The notes beneath the pieces are model-generated. The model saw nothing but the letters and a program-made list of their open reading frames with translations. It did not search any database and had not been told where the DNA came from. Source: Paraburkholderia fynbosensis (GTDB lineage: Bacteria; Pseudomonadota; Gammaproteobacteria; Burkholderiales; Burkholderiaceae). Taken from it: 64,000 bases of DNA. Every line of letters begins with the position of its first letter. The first letter of the stretch is position 1. A program made the position numbers and the translations under genes. The DNA lies in NCBI RefSeq assembly GCF_902859935.1, contig NZ_CADIKI010000002.1:310001-374000 (forward strand), written 5' to 3'. Below are positions 33,144 through 41,941 of this stretch, in pieces.

Positions 33144-34127
33144 ATGACGGAACAAGGAATCAATAAGGCATCCAGTTTCGAGGCCGTGCGCGCCCGCCTG
33201 CTCGCGCTGGCGTACCGGATGCTCGGCAGCCGCGCCGAAGCGGAAGACGTGGTGCAGGACGTCTGGCTCAAATGGCAACTGGCAGATACGCGCGCGGTGC
33301 AAACGCCGGCCGCCTGGCTTACCACGATCGCCACGCGCACGGCGATCGACCGTCTGCGGCACGTGCAACGCGAACGCTCGCAGGCTGCGGGCTGGCTGCC
33401 GGAACCGTGGCTCGACGAGATGGCGCCGTCGGCGGAAGAACTCGCGTTGCGGGCGGCGGAGATGTCCTACGGCGTGATGCTGCTGCTCGAACGCCTGAAG
33501 CCCGACGAACGCGCGGCTTTCGTGTTGCACGAAGCCTTCGATTGCGACTACGCGGAGATTGCAAAAATTCTCGAGCGCACACCGGCGAGTTGCCGGCAGA
33601 TCGTCCATCGGGCCAAGGCGCGTTTGCAGCGCGCGGGTGCGCCGTTGGAGCGGACCGACCCTGTCGCGCATGCGCGCATCGTCGAGCGTTTGCGCACGGC
33701 GCTGGAGGCGCAGGATCGAACCGGGTTGCTGCGGCTCTTCAGCGACACCCCTGACGTCGTGAGCGACGCGCCCGTGTGTGCGCCTGCATGCGCACGCGAG
33801 CCGGCAGCGGCAGAGTGGGTGGACACGGTCACGTCGCTCGCGCAGCAGGCGAGCAATGCCGAGGTGGTGTCGATCGAAGGGAACATGTGTGTCGCCCTGT
33901 TCTTCGAAGGCGACGTCGTCGGCGTGCTCGACGTGTGGACAAATGGCGTGGCGGATGGCTCGACAAAGATCATCGCACTGCGCATCGTGACCAGCGCCAC
34001 GCGTTTGCAAGCTGCCAACCGGGTGCTGGGCCGTGCCGCCGTCGCGCAGTTGCTCTCGCGCATCCGGCGGCACCCGGCGCCTTCAGTTGCGATGCGCCGC
34101 GAGTTCCCAGTTGATATCGACGCATAA
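33144..34127 (+). CDS. ECF41-like (SigJ-type) sigma factor
   Basis: A 327-residue protein from an ATG with GGAGG upstream. Region 2 is visible (ARLLALAYRMLGSRAEAEDVVQDVW) and region 4 near 140-180 (ERAAFVLHEAFDCDYAEIAKILERT). The extra 130 residues after region 4 resemble the SnoaL-like tail of ECF41-type factors, which regulates their activity in place of an anti-sigma factor. No cognate carboxymuconolactone-decarboxylase gene is adjacent, which is unusual for ECF41. Its last 45 bases overlap the end of the convergent EAL gene. Confidence 0.82.
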   Translation: MTEQGINKASSFEAVRARLLALAYRMLGSRAEAEDVVQDVWLKWQLADTRAVQTPAAWLTTIATRTAIDRLRHVQRERSQAAGWLPEPWLDEMAPSAEELALRAAEMSYGVMLLLERLKPDERAAFVLHEAFDCDYAEIAKILERTPASCRQIVHRAKARLQRAGAPLERTDPVAHARIVERLRTALEAQDRTGLLRLFSDTPDVVSDAPVCAPACAREPAAAEWVDTVTSLAQQASNAEVVSIEGNMCVALFFEGDVVGVLDVWTNGVADGSTKIIALRIVTSATRLQAANRVLGRAAVAQLLSRIRRHPAPSVAMRREFPVDIDA

Positions 34128-35360
34128 CACCTGTGTGCCATGCGGCGTATGCGCGGCGATCGAGGCGGTGACACACAGATGCGCTTCGTTGATCGACAGA
34201 TAAGGCGGCGTGAGATGCACTTGGCCGGGCACGCGCATCGCCTGGATAAAGTACGGCCGGCGTTCCCAACTAGCGCCTTGCGAATGCAACAGCGGCCGGA
34301 AGCGCTTCGCGCGTTGCGACGTGCGCCCGGGCGGCAGCACGTTGTCGCCGATCTGCCGGCCCGAACCGTCGAGCACGAAGCAGCGTGCAGTTTCTCCGAG
34401 CAACAGCAATGGGGCGGTGGCGTGGGCGATCGACTCACCGGCCATCAGTTGTGCGGCGGCTGTCTCCAGCGCCGTGACGTAGGGTGCGAGGCGCGCGGAC
34501 TGTGCGCGCTGGCGTGCGGCGACCCGCTCGCGCAACGCGGCCGAAAGCGAGTCCATCAGTCCGGCCGCGGCTTGCGGCTTGACCGGCTCGACGCTTGGGC
34601 CCGCGAAGAACGTGCCTTGCACGAAGTCCACGTTGCATTCGAGCGCGATCAGCGCGTCGCGCTCGGTGCTCAGGCCGCCCATCAGCACCAGTTGCCCGGA
34701 CTCGTGCAGCAGCGAGACGAGGCCCGGCAGCACGCGTTCAATATGCGAGTGCTCGCTGGCTTGCGCGAGGATGCAGCGGTCGAGTGTGACGATGTCCGGA
34801 CGCAGATTCCACACGCGGTCGATGTTCGAATGTTTCGCGCCGAAGCCGTCGAGCGCGATCAGGAAACCGGATTTGCGCAACGAGTCGATGATTTCGGCGA
34901 AGCGCGTGGTTTCCCCGCCTGCCTGCTCGGACACTTCGAGCACCACACGTTGCGGCGGCAGGCCGAGCGCCTTGAGGCCCGCCAGCAGGGCATCGCCGTA
35001 GCTGGTGTCCATCAGCGCGGCCGGGTGCAGGCTCAGGAAGAGCCACTCATCGTGGCTGTCGAACGCGTTGAAGTTGCCGAGATGCAGCGATTCGGCCAAC
35101 CGGCCGAGCTCCAGCAGGTCGCCGCGCCGCGCGGCCTGCGTGAAAACCTCGTGGGAGGGCACTTGTTGCGCATGTTCGTCGTGTGCCCGCAGCGACGCAT
35201 GGTAGCCGATCGCGCGCCGGTGCGACACCGAGAAAACTGGCTGAAAGACGCTGAAGACGGTGTAGCCGCCATACAGGACGGTGCGCCGGGAGCCTTCGTC
35301 GCCGGCCATCGGGCGCGGCGGCTGGAAGCCGGGAGGATCGAGTTCGATCATGCTCATCAT
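34083..35360 (-). CDS. Degenerate EAL-domain protein
   Basis: A 425-residue protein. The EAL fold spans about 30-265, but the catalytic motifs are altered: the EAL signature is replaced by YHASLRA, the usual DDFG reads LDGFG, and the catalytic Lys strand is IVTLDR. Only the EVSEQA glutamate is kept. It is therefore unlikely to hydrolyse cyclic-di-GMP and may be a binding or protein-interaction module. Residues about 290-425 resemble a YkuI-C or PAS-like sensor. Its 3' end overlaps the sigma factor gene tail-to-tail by 45 bases. Confidence 0.75.
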   Translation of the reverse strand: MMSMIELDPPGFQPPRPMAGDEGSRRTVLYGGYTVFSVFQPVFSVSHRRAIGYHASLRAHDEHAQQVPSHEVFTQAARRGDLLELGRLAESLHLGNFNAFDSHDEWLFLSLHPAALMDTSYGDALLAGLKALGLPPQRVVLEVSEQAGGETTRFAEIIDSLRKSGFLIALDGFGAKHSNIDRVWNLRPDIVTLDRCILAQASEHSHIERVLPGLVSLLHESGQLVLMGGLSTERDALIALECNVDFVQGTFFAGPSVEPVKPQAAAGLMDSLSAALRERVAARQRAQSARLAPYVTALETAAAQLMAGESIAHATAPLLLLGETARCFVLDGSGRQIGDNVLPPGRTSQRAKRFRPLLHSQGASWERRPYFIQAMRVPGQVHLTPPYLSINEAHLCVTASIAAHTPHGTQVLCVDINWELAAHRN

Positions 35361-35593
35361 GTCGGTCGTATGGAGTTGGCGGCGCGCTGCGGCTCGTTAC
35401 GAAGGTGCGCGCAAAACGAGAGTTTACAGGATAGGCGAGCAAGAACTATGCGCATGCAGAAACACAGCCTGTGCGTGTCGCAGCCGCGCGCTGATACGAC
35501 GATTGTGCGCCAGCGCGGGTGCGAACGCGTTGCGTCGCACTTCGCTGGTGCGGGTTGCGCCCCGTTGCGGGTCGGCGACGGGCGCGATGCATG

Positions 35594-37054
35594 TCAGGTC
35601 CGCTCTGACGGATCGGTCTTTTTTGCCGGCGTGCGGATGTCCGGCGAGAGTTGCGCGAAGATCCACGACGAGCAGGCGGTGATGATGCCGACACACAGGA
35701 ACGTCGCATGAAACGCGGGCAGCGAGTTGATCGCGGTCACCCGCTGCAACAGGCCGGTGAAGGTCGCGAGCAGCGCGCCGGCAACGGTCACGCCGAGACT
35801 CATCGACAGCATCTGGACGAGCGAAAACAGGCTGTTGCCGCTGCTCGCACCGCCGGTGCCCAGGTCCTTGAGCGTCAGCGTGTTCATCGCGGTGAACTGT
35901 ATCGAGTTGACGGCGCCGAACACCGCCAGTTGCACGAGCCGCAGCCACAGCGGCTGATTCGCGCTGGTCAGTGCGAAACTCGCCATGGCCAGGCCGACCA
36001 GCACCGTGTTCACGATCAACACGCGCCGATAGCTGTACTGGACGATCAGCTTCGTCACGAGGCGTTTGGACGCCATGCCGGCGGCGGCCACCGGCAGCAT
36101 CATCAGGCCGGCTTCGAATGCGCTGTAGCCGAGGCTCACCTGCAACAGCAGCGGGATCAGGTAGGGCATCGAACCGCTGCCGATCCGGGCGAACAGATTG
36201 CCGAGCAGGCCGACGCTGAACGTGTGGATCTTGAAAAGGTCGAGCGGGAAGATCGGCGCGGGTTCGCGCACTGCATGCAACGCGTAGGCGACGAAACAGG
36301 CGAGGCTCAGGATCAGCAGCACCAGCACCGTTGCGTGCTGAATGCCGAACTCGGTACGACCGTCGAGCGCGAAGGAAATTGCCACCATGCCGACGATCAG
36401 CAGCAGGTAGCCTTTTATGTCGAACTTGCCGGTGTGTTCGTTGCGACTATCCGGCATGAAGATGAACGTGGCGATGCAGCCCACGATCCCCACCGGTACG
36501 TTGATCAGAAAGATCCAGTGCCACGAGGCGATTTTCACGAGCCAGCCGCCGAGCGTAGGACCGATCAGCGGTCCGATCAGGCCAGGAATCGCGACGAACG
36601 AGAGCGCCGCCAAATAACGTTCCGCCGGAAAGGTGCGCAGCACAGCGAGCCGTCCGACCGGCAGCAGCATCGCGCCGCCCATGCCCTGCATGATGCGGAA
36701 GAACACCAGCTGATTCAGCGTGTGCGCGTTCGCGCACAGCAGCGAGCCGACCGCGAACACGAGGATCGCGCTGAAGAACACGCGCCGCGTGCCGAGTTTG
36801 TCCGCGAGCCAGCCGGACACCGGGATCATCACCGCCATCGTCAGCGAATAGGCGATCACCACGGATTGCATGCGCAGCGGCAACTCGCCGAGGCTCGTCG
36901 CCATCGCGGGGAGCGCGGTGTTGACGATGGTCGAGTCGAGCGTCTGCATGAAGAAGCCGGTGGCGACGAGCCACAGCATCACGGTGAGGGAGCGGGCCGA
37001 AGGTCCCGAGGGGGCGTTGACAGCGGAGGCGGGCGGAGTCGGCGTCGTGGACAT
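35594..37054 (-). CDS. mdtD: MdtD-like DHA2-family MFS transporter
   Basis: A 486-residue inner-membrane protein with about 14 hydrophobic segments, the DHA2 number. It closely follows the MdtD pattern: GFFMQTLDSTIVNTALPAMA near the start, SGWLADKLGTRRVF (MFS motif A), QGMGGAMLLPVGRL and NTLTLKDL late in the protein. DHA2 carriers export drugs or metabolites by proton antiport; the substrate here is unknown. Unlike E. coli mdtD, it is not in an mdtABC or baeSR operon. It lies between the EAL gene and the MocR regulator, both on the same strand. Confidence 0.82.
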   Translation of the reverse strand: MSTTPTPPASAVNAPSGPSARSLTVMLWLVATGFFMQTLDSTIVNTALPAMATSLGELPLRMQSVVIAYSLTMAVMIPVSGWLADKLGTRRVFFSAILVFAVGSLLCANAHTLNQLVFFRIMQGMGGAMLLPVGRLAVLRTFPAERYLAALSFVAIPGLIGPLIGPTLGGWLVKIASWHWIFLINVPVGIVGCIATFIFMPDSRNEHTGKFDIKGYLLLIVGMVAISFALDGRTEFGIQHATVLVLLILSLACFVAYALHAVREPAPIFPLDLFKIHTFSVGLLGNLFARIGSGSMPYLIPLLLQVSLGYSAFEAGLMMLPVAAAGMASKRLVTKLIVQYSYRRVLIVNTVLVGLAMASFALTSANQPLWLRLVQLAVFGAVNSIQFTAMNTLTLKDLGTGGASSGNSLFSLVQMLSMSLGVTVAGALLATFTGLLQRVTAINSLPAFHATFLCVGIITACSSWIFAQLSPDIRTPAKKTDPSERT

Positions 37055-37195
37055 GGAGGGCGGCTGGGCGCGCAGGACGGGCTGGGACTCGCTATTCTAG
37101 GGAAAAGCGGAGTGCGGCGCAGCCCAGGGAGCATCGGGCATGATGGGCGAGAGGCGTTGAGAACTGGCCTCGGGGGCGCGGTAGGAGCGGGATGC

Positions 37196-38611
37196 TCAGC
37201 CCCCGTCCAGCGCCGCCGCCGCATGAAAAAACGCCTGCGCCCGCGGCTCATTACCAAACGCCACGTGAATCCTGATCCACGGACTCGTCTCCATATTCGG
37301 CCGGAAGTAGCTGCCCGGCACCACCGTCACCCCAAGCGGCGCACCGCATGCGACCAGCCGTTCGGCATCGGCGACATGCGGCACGCGCGCCCACACGAAC
37401 TTGCCGCCCACCGGCTTTTCGAAAATCTCCCAGCCCGCGTCTTCGAGTGTCTGGATCGTCGAACCAAGCGCGTCACGCATGCGGCGACGCATGCGCTCCA
37501 GATATTTCCGGTACGCGCCGCGCTCCAGCAGCGACACCGCGACCGCTTCCGCAAAGCGCGAGCAACCAATACTCGTCAGCATCTTGATGTCGACCAGATC
37601 CTTGATGATCGCGTGGCTCGCCACCACGCAGCCGATCCGCAGCGACGACGATAGTGTCTTCGACAGCCCACCCACGTAGATCACATGTTCGAGTTGATCG
37701 AGGGTGGCGAGGCGGTCGGTGAGCTCGGTCTGGAAGTCGGCGTAGATGTCGTCCTCGATGATCGAGAAGGCATGCTCGCGTGCCAGCTGCAGCAGCCGGA
37801 AGGCCACTTGTGGCGCGACCGTGGTGCCGGTCGGGTTGTGGAACACGGTATTGATGAACAGCAGCCTCGGCCGGTGTGTCTTGAGCTGCTCCTGCATGAC
37901 GTCGAGGTCAGGACCGTTGCGCGTGCGCGGAATGCCGATCAGCTTCACGCCGTGCAGCTTCAGCAAGCCATACAGATTGTAGTAGCCGGGGTCTTCGACA
38001 AAGATCGTATCGCCGGGCTTGAGCAGGTAACGCATTAGCAGATCCAGCGCTTGGCTCGCGCCGTTGGTGATCAAAATCTGCGACGCGTCCGCCTGAATTC
38101 CCAATTGTCCGATCCGGCTTTGCAGATGCTCGCGCAAAGTCAGGTTGCCGAGCGGCGTCGCGTAATCGACCATGCTCTGCCGGTCGGTGCGCGACACGTG
38201 GCGGATCGCTTGCGCGAGGCTGTCCGTGTCACGCCAGCTTTCCGGGATGAAGCCGCTGCCGAGCTTCAGTGTTTCGCCGGGATGGTTGAACTGCTGCAGT
38301 AAATGTCCCGATTCGTCTTCGGCGCGGCGCGGGTCCGAGGCACCCTGACAACCCGTCGCGAGCGGCTGACGGTCGGCGACATAAAAGCCGGAACCGTGGC
38401 GCGACTCGACATAGCCGAGCGACACCAGCCGGTCATATGCCTCGATCACCGGAAAGCGGCTCACGCCGAAGTCGGCGGCGAACTGGCGGATCGACGGCAG
38501 CTTTGAGCCGGGATGCGCGGTGCGCGAGCGGATCCACGCGGTGACGCCCGCGACGATCTGCTCGGTGAGCGGCACGCCGTTATCGCGATCGAGCTGGATT
38601 TCGAGTTTCAT
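37196..38611 (-). CDS. MocR-family regulator (GntR HTH plus aminotransferase fold)
   Basis: A 471-residue protein. Residues 1-75 are a GntR winged helix (PLTEQIVAG, SKLPSIRQFAADFGVSRFPV). The rest is a fold-type I aminotransferase domain with FVEDPGYYNLYG, FNPTGT-like HNPTGTT and the PLP-binding lysine in GGLSKTLSSSLRIG. MocR proteins sense PLP or an amino compound and control a divergent gene. The divergent neighbour encodes a DUF2917 protein, with three regularly spaced hexamers between them that may be its operators. The PLP site looks intact. Confidence 0.88.
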   Translation of the reverse strand: MKLEIQLDRDNGVPLTEQIVAGVTAWIRSRTAHPGSKLPSIRQFAADFGVSRFPVIEAYDRLVSLGYVESRHGSGFYVADRQPLATGCQGASDPRRAEDESGHLLQQFNHPGETLKLGSGFIPESWRDTDSLAQAIRHVSRTDRQSMVDYATPLGNLTLREHLQSRIGQLGIQADASQILITNGASQALDLLMRYLLKPGDTIFVEDPGYYNLYGLLKLHGVKLIGIPRTRNGPDLDVMQEQLKTHRPRLLFINTVFHNPTGTTVAPQVAFRLLQLAREHAFSIIEDDIYADFQTELTDRLATLDQLEHVIYVGGLSKTLSSSLRIGCVVASHAIIKDLVDIKMLTSIGCSRFAEAVAVSLLERGAYRKYLERMRRRMRDALGSTIQTLEDAGWEIFEKPVGGKFVWARVPHVADAERLVACGAPLGVTVVPGSYFRPNMETSPWIRIHVAFGNEPRAQAFFHAAAALDGG

Positions 38612-38691
38612 GCGCTTGCTTCCTTCCGGATGACGCGGTGCCTGCTGCGGCCAACTGCATAAGCGCCTGATTCACGATGCATCAGTCGCCC

Positions 38692-38742
38692 AACTGTCCG
38701 GTTTTTCGACTGAACAGTTCCACTGAAAGTGTTCTGAACTGT
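38692..38742. promoter_or_regulatory. Putative MocR operator hexamers
   Basis: AACTGT at 38692, its inverse ACAGTT at 38714 and AACTGT again at 38737 are spaced 22-23 bases, about two helical turns. They lie between the divergent MocR and DUF2917 genes, where a dimeric regulator would bind. Confidence 0.45.
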
Positions 38743-38810
38743 GCATGGGTATCCGATCATCGCACGTCAATAATCGGTACAACAGAAAAGTTCTTTGAAG
38801 GAGAACGGCG

Positions 38811-39116
38811 ATGCGTGAAGTGCGGATTTTCGAATTGGAACAGGGCGAACCCGTGGCGGCCTGGCGTGTCGCGCGGCCGTCGACTTTTAAGGTGCTCTCG
38901 GGCGAAATCTGGCTGACCGTCGAAGGCAGGAGCGAGGATCACTGGCTCGCTGCGGGCGAGTCGGTCGAGCTGCCGCGCCGGGCGCTCGCGTGGATCAGCG
39001 CGAGTCAGGGCGGCGCACGCTTTTCACTGGCGAGCGGCTCCGAGCAGGTGGCGCCGAAGCCGGGGCTGAGTCTGCCGGTGTTCGGCCGCTTGCCTCGCTG
39101 GCTTGGCGTGGCCTGA
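38811..39116 (+). CDS. DUF2917 protein
   Basis: A 101-residue protein with AGGAG well placed before its ATG. It matches DUF2917: short beta-rich cupin-like strands with LSGEIWLTVEG, DHWLAAGESVELP and an ending SLPVFGRLPRW. Members are common in beta-proteobacteria and have no known role. It diverges from a MocR-family regulator and is its most likely target. Confidence 0.8.
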   Translation: MREVRIFELEQGEPVAAWRVARPSTFKVLSGEIWLTVEGRSEDHWLAAGESVELPRRALAWISASQGGARFSLASGSEQVAPKPGLSLPVFGRLPRWLGVA

Positions 39117-39167
39117 GAAAGCTTTGGCGAGCGTCGGCTGAGCCGTGGGCCGACCGATCTTCGATCC

Positions 39168-40409
39168 TCAGTCCAGGCCCGCCGCGTCGTACTCGCCGAT
39201 GTACCGCGCCCTCGGCCGGATCAACCGTCCATCGCGCGTCTGTTCCATCGCATGAGCGATCCAGCCGACCACCCGGCCCACCGCGAATAGCGTGAACGCG
39301 GCGCCGTCCGGCAGATCCAGCACGCGCTCGATCGCGGCGAGCGCGAAATCGACGGTCGGTTCGGCGCCGGTCGTGTCGCACACCGTGCGTGCAAGCCGCA
39401 GCACGTCCCCGAGCGGCGAGCGCGTTGGCGCACAGTCGGCAAGCATCCCTAACAGCAGCCGTGCCCGCGGATCGCCATCCGGATAAAGCGGATGGCCGAA
39501 GCCCGACAGCACCGGTCCCTGCGTGCCGCCTTCCTCGCGCGTGAGGCGGTTCGCCAGATAGCGATCGAGATCGGGCGCGCGCGACGCTTCTTCGAGCAGC
39601 GCGGCAATCCGCACCGTCTCACCGCCATGACGCGGGCCGGCCAGGGCCGCGAGTCCTCCCGCCACGGCGCCGAACAGGTGGGTTCCCGTCGACGTGATAC
39701 AGCGGACCGTGAAGGTCGACGCGTTCAGTTCGTGATCCGCGCAGGCCACCAGCGCTGCGCGCAGCAGGCCGGCCTGGTGCCGGTTGCGCACCCGCCACGC
39801 GCAAGCGAGTTGCCGGTGCAGCGCCTCGTTCGACGGCGCTGCCGAGATCATCGCGGCGGCCAGCAGCCGCATGACGGCGCAAGCGGTATCAAGTTGCGCA
39901 TCGCGGCCGAGCGCCCACACGCGCGGCATGTGCGCAGCGGCGGCCGGCAGCAGCACGAGCGCGCGATCGAGCGGCGTGCTGTCGCTCCAGAGCCTGAGCC
40001 ACGCGGCCCACTGCGCGGCGGCGAGCGGCACGGCGGGCACCTCGGCGATGCGCCGCGCGCTGCAATCCCACAGCAAGGCCGCCGTGTCCTCGAGCGACGC
40101 AGTGCACGCCAGTTCCATCGCATCGTGGCCGCGATACAGCAGGCGGCCGTCGGCGACCAGCGTGATCGACGATTCAAGCACCGGCACGCCCCAGTCCAGC
40201 ACCTTTTGCGCGACCTTGCCGGCGCGCTTGCCGTCGGCCTTGCGACGGGCGAGGCGGCGCACCTCGGCGGCGTCGTAGAGCCGGTTTTTGCCTTGCGCAT
40301 CCGGCGACGAACTGAGCATGCCGCGGCTCACGTAAGCATAGAGCGTAGGCAAGCTGATGCCGAGCGCGGCGGCGGCTTCGGTGGCGCTCAGGAAAGTGGT
40401 GGTCGGCAT
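39168..40409 (-). CDS. Citrate synthase-like protein with N-terminal HTH
   Basis: A 413-residue protein. Residues 5-60 form an excisionase/MerR-like helix-turn-helix (SATEAAAALGISLPTLYAYVSRG). The rest is a citrate synthase fold with the active-site elements kept: GPRHGGE, GFGHPLYPDGDPRA, PTVDFAL and the RVVGWIAHAMEQ helix. It may therefore bind or condense acyl-CoA and oxaloacetate, or use the fold as a ligand sensor. It diverges from a CoA-transferase gene across a 127-base region holding a perfect palindrome. I infer an autoregulated acyl-CoA sensor-enzyme; this type is known in Burkholderia but not well characterised. Confidence 0.82.
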   Translation of the reverse strand: MPTTTFLSATEAAAALGISLPTLYAYVSRGMLSSSPDAQGKNRLYDAAEVRRLARRKADGKRAGKVAQKVLDWGVPVLESSITLVADGRLLYRGHDAMELACTASLEDTAALLWDCSARRIAEVPAVPLAAAQWAAWLRLWSDSTPLDRALVLLPAAAAHMPRVWALGRDAQLDTACAVMRLLAAAMISAAPSNEALHRQLACAWRVRNRHQAGLLRAALVACADHELNASTFTVRCITSTGTHLFGAVAGGLAALAGPRHGGETVRIAALLEEASRAPDLDRYLANRLTREEGGTQGPVLSGFGHPLYPDGDPRARLLLGMLADCAPTRSPLGDVLRLARTVCDTTGAEPTVDFALAAIERVLDLPDGAAFTLFAVGRVVGWIAHAMEQTRDGRLIRPRARYIGEYDAAGLD

Positions 40410-40443
40410 GGAAAAGCGGAGAAACCGAAGAAATTAATATATA

Positions 40444-40460
40444 TTGATTATCATAATCAA
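40444..40460. promoter_or_regulatory. Palindromic operator between citrate synthase-like and CoA-transferase genes
   Basis: TTGATTATCATAATCAA is a perfect 8+1+8 inverted repeat in an AT-rich tract. It is centred between the two divergent start codons and is the probable binding site of the HTH on the citrate synthase-like protein. Confidence 0.65.
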
Positions 40461-40536
40461 GATTGATTGCGGCAGGCCGGAATTCTAGACTCGAGTCACT
40501 TCGCGGTTCACTTCCACCTGCTCCGGTAAGAACGCC

Positions 40537-41928
40537 ATGACGCCCGAACTCGCTCTCCAACAGATCTGGACCGTCGCCGGATGCGACCCGAGTGCGCTGC
40601 GCTCGGTGTCGCTGAGCGGCGCAGACCCCGGCTTGCCGTCGATCTACCGGGTCGGCAGTCTGGCGTCGGCGACCATCGCCGCGACCGGTCTCGCGGCGGC
40701 CGAATACTGGCGCTTGCGCACGGGCCGCCGGCAGCATGTGTCGGTGCAGATGCGGCGCGCGCTGGCGGCGTTTCGCAGCGAACGCTATTTGCGCGTGGAC
40801 GAGGGTCCGCCGCCTGCGCTGCGCGATCCGGTCACGGGTTTCTACGAGACACGCGACGGCCGCTGGATTCAACTGCATACGAACTTTGCGCATCATCTTC
40901 AGGGTGTGCTGAAGGTGCTCGGCTGCGGCAATGATCGCGCCGCCGTGGCCGCCGCGATTCGCGGCTGGGACGGCGCGACGCTCGATCAGACGCTCGCCGA
41001 CGCGGGCTTGTGCGCCGCGTTGATTCGCATGCCCGACGAATGGGCCGCACTCGACCAGGCGAAAGCGATTGCGAGATTGCCGCTGTTCGAGATCGAGCGC
41101 ATTGGCGACGCGCCGCCCGAGCCGCCGCGCGCGAGCGGCGCGGACCGGCCGCTGGCGGGAGTGCGGGTGCTGGACCTGTCGCGCATCATCGCGGGGCCGG
41201 TGGCCGGGCGAGCGCTCGCGCATCATGGCGCGGACGTGTTGATGATCAACGGGCCGCATCTGCCGAACATCGCACCGCTGGTAATCGATAACGGACGCGG
41301 CAAACGCTCGGCGTTAATCGATCTGCGCGACGCGGCCGGGCGCGAGACCTTGCGCGGCCTCGCCGGCGACGCCGACGTGTTTCTGCAGGCATATCGTCCC
41401 GGCGCGCTGGCGGCGCGCGGCTTCGGCCCCGAAGAGCTGGCGCGGCAGCGGCCGGGAGTCGTGTATGTGTCGGTGTGCGCGTATGGGCACGAGGGACCTT
41501 GGGCGCAGCGTCGCGGGTTCGATAGCCTCGTGCAGTCTGCGAGCGGCATCGCCTTTGCCGAGCGGCAGGCGGCGGGCTGCGATGAGCCGAAGCATCTGCC
41601 GTGTCAGGCGCTCGATCATGCGAGCGGCTATCTGGCCGCGTTCGGCGCGATGGTCGCGTTGACGCGGCGTGCGAGCGAAGGCGGCAGCTGGCACGTGCGC
41701 GTCTCGCTCGCGCAAACGGGTCGGTGGTTGCAGTCTTTTGGACAAGTCACCGACGGCTGGCGGACCCCCGATGTCACGCTCGACGACGTGCGGGATTGCG
41801 TCGCGACCGTGCAGTCGGAGTTCGGCCGGGTGCTGGGGGTGCAGCCGGCCGAAGAGATGGAAGAGACGCCCGCTTTTTACGCGTTGCCGCCTGTTAGGCT
41901 CGGCGCGCATGAGGCCAGGTGGGTGTGA
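40537..41928 (+). CDS. Family III CoA-transferase with permuted domain order
   Basis: A 463-residue protein. The usual N-terminal CaiB/BaiF block (RPLAGVRVLDLS, IIAGPVAGRALAHHGADV) appears only at about residue 204. The likely catalytic Asp is D360 in CQALDHASGYLAA, followed by a RASEG...VRVSLAQ strand as in CaiB. Residues 1-200 contain FYETRDGRWIQLHTNF, resembling the distal lobe that normally comes last. The order is thus distal lobe then main lobe, a permutation or half-duplication. It should move CoA between acids. Divergent pairing with the citrate synthase-like regulator suggests a shared acyl-CoA pathway. Confidence 0.75.
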   Translation: MTPELALQQIWTVAGCDPSALRSVSLSGADPGLPSIYRVGSLASATIAATGLAAAEYWRLRTGRRQHVSVQMRRALAAFRSERYLRVDEGPPPALRDPVTGFYETRDGRWIQLHTNFAHHLQGVLKVLGCGNDRAAVAAAIRGWDGATLDQTLADAGLCAALIRMPDEWAALDQAKAIARLPLFEIERIGDAPPEPPRASGADRPLAGVRVLDLSRIIAGPVAGRALAHHGADVLMINGPHLPNIAPLVIDNGRGKRSALIDLRDAAGRETLRGLAGDADVFLQAYRPGALAARGFGPEELARQRPGVVYVSVCAYGHEGPWAQRRGFDSLVQSASGIAFAERQAAGCDEPKHLPCQALDHASGYLAAFGAMVALTRRASEGGSWHVRVSLAQTGRWLQSFGQVTDGWRTPDVTLDDVRDCVATVQSEFGRVLGVQPAEEMEETPAFYALPPVRLGAHEARWV

Positions 41929-41941
41929 CGGCTCTTTGGCG

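Noticed and set aside
35651-37654. Very long + strand open frame opposite mdtD and mocR
   Set aside because: Arg/Gln/His-rich composition typical of antisense frames of GC-rich genes; no family motif.
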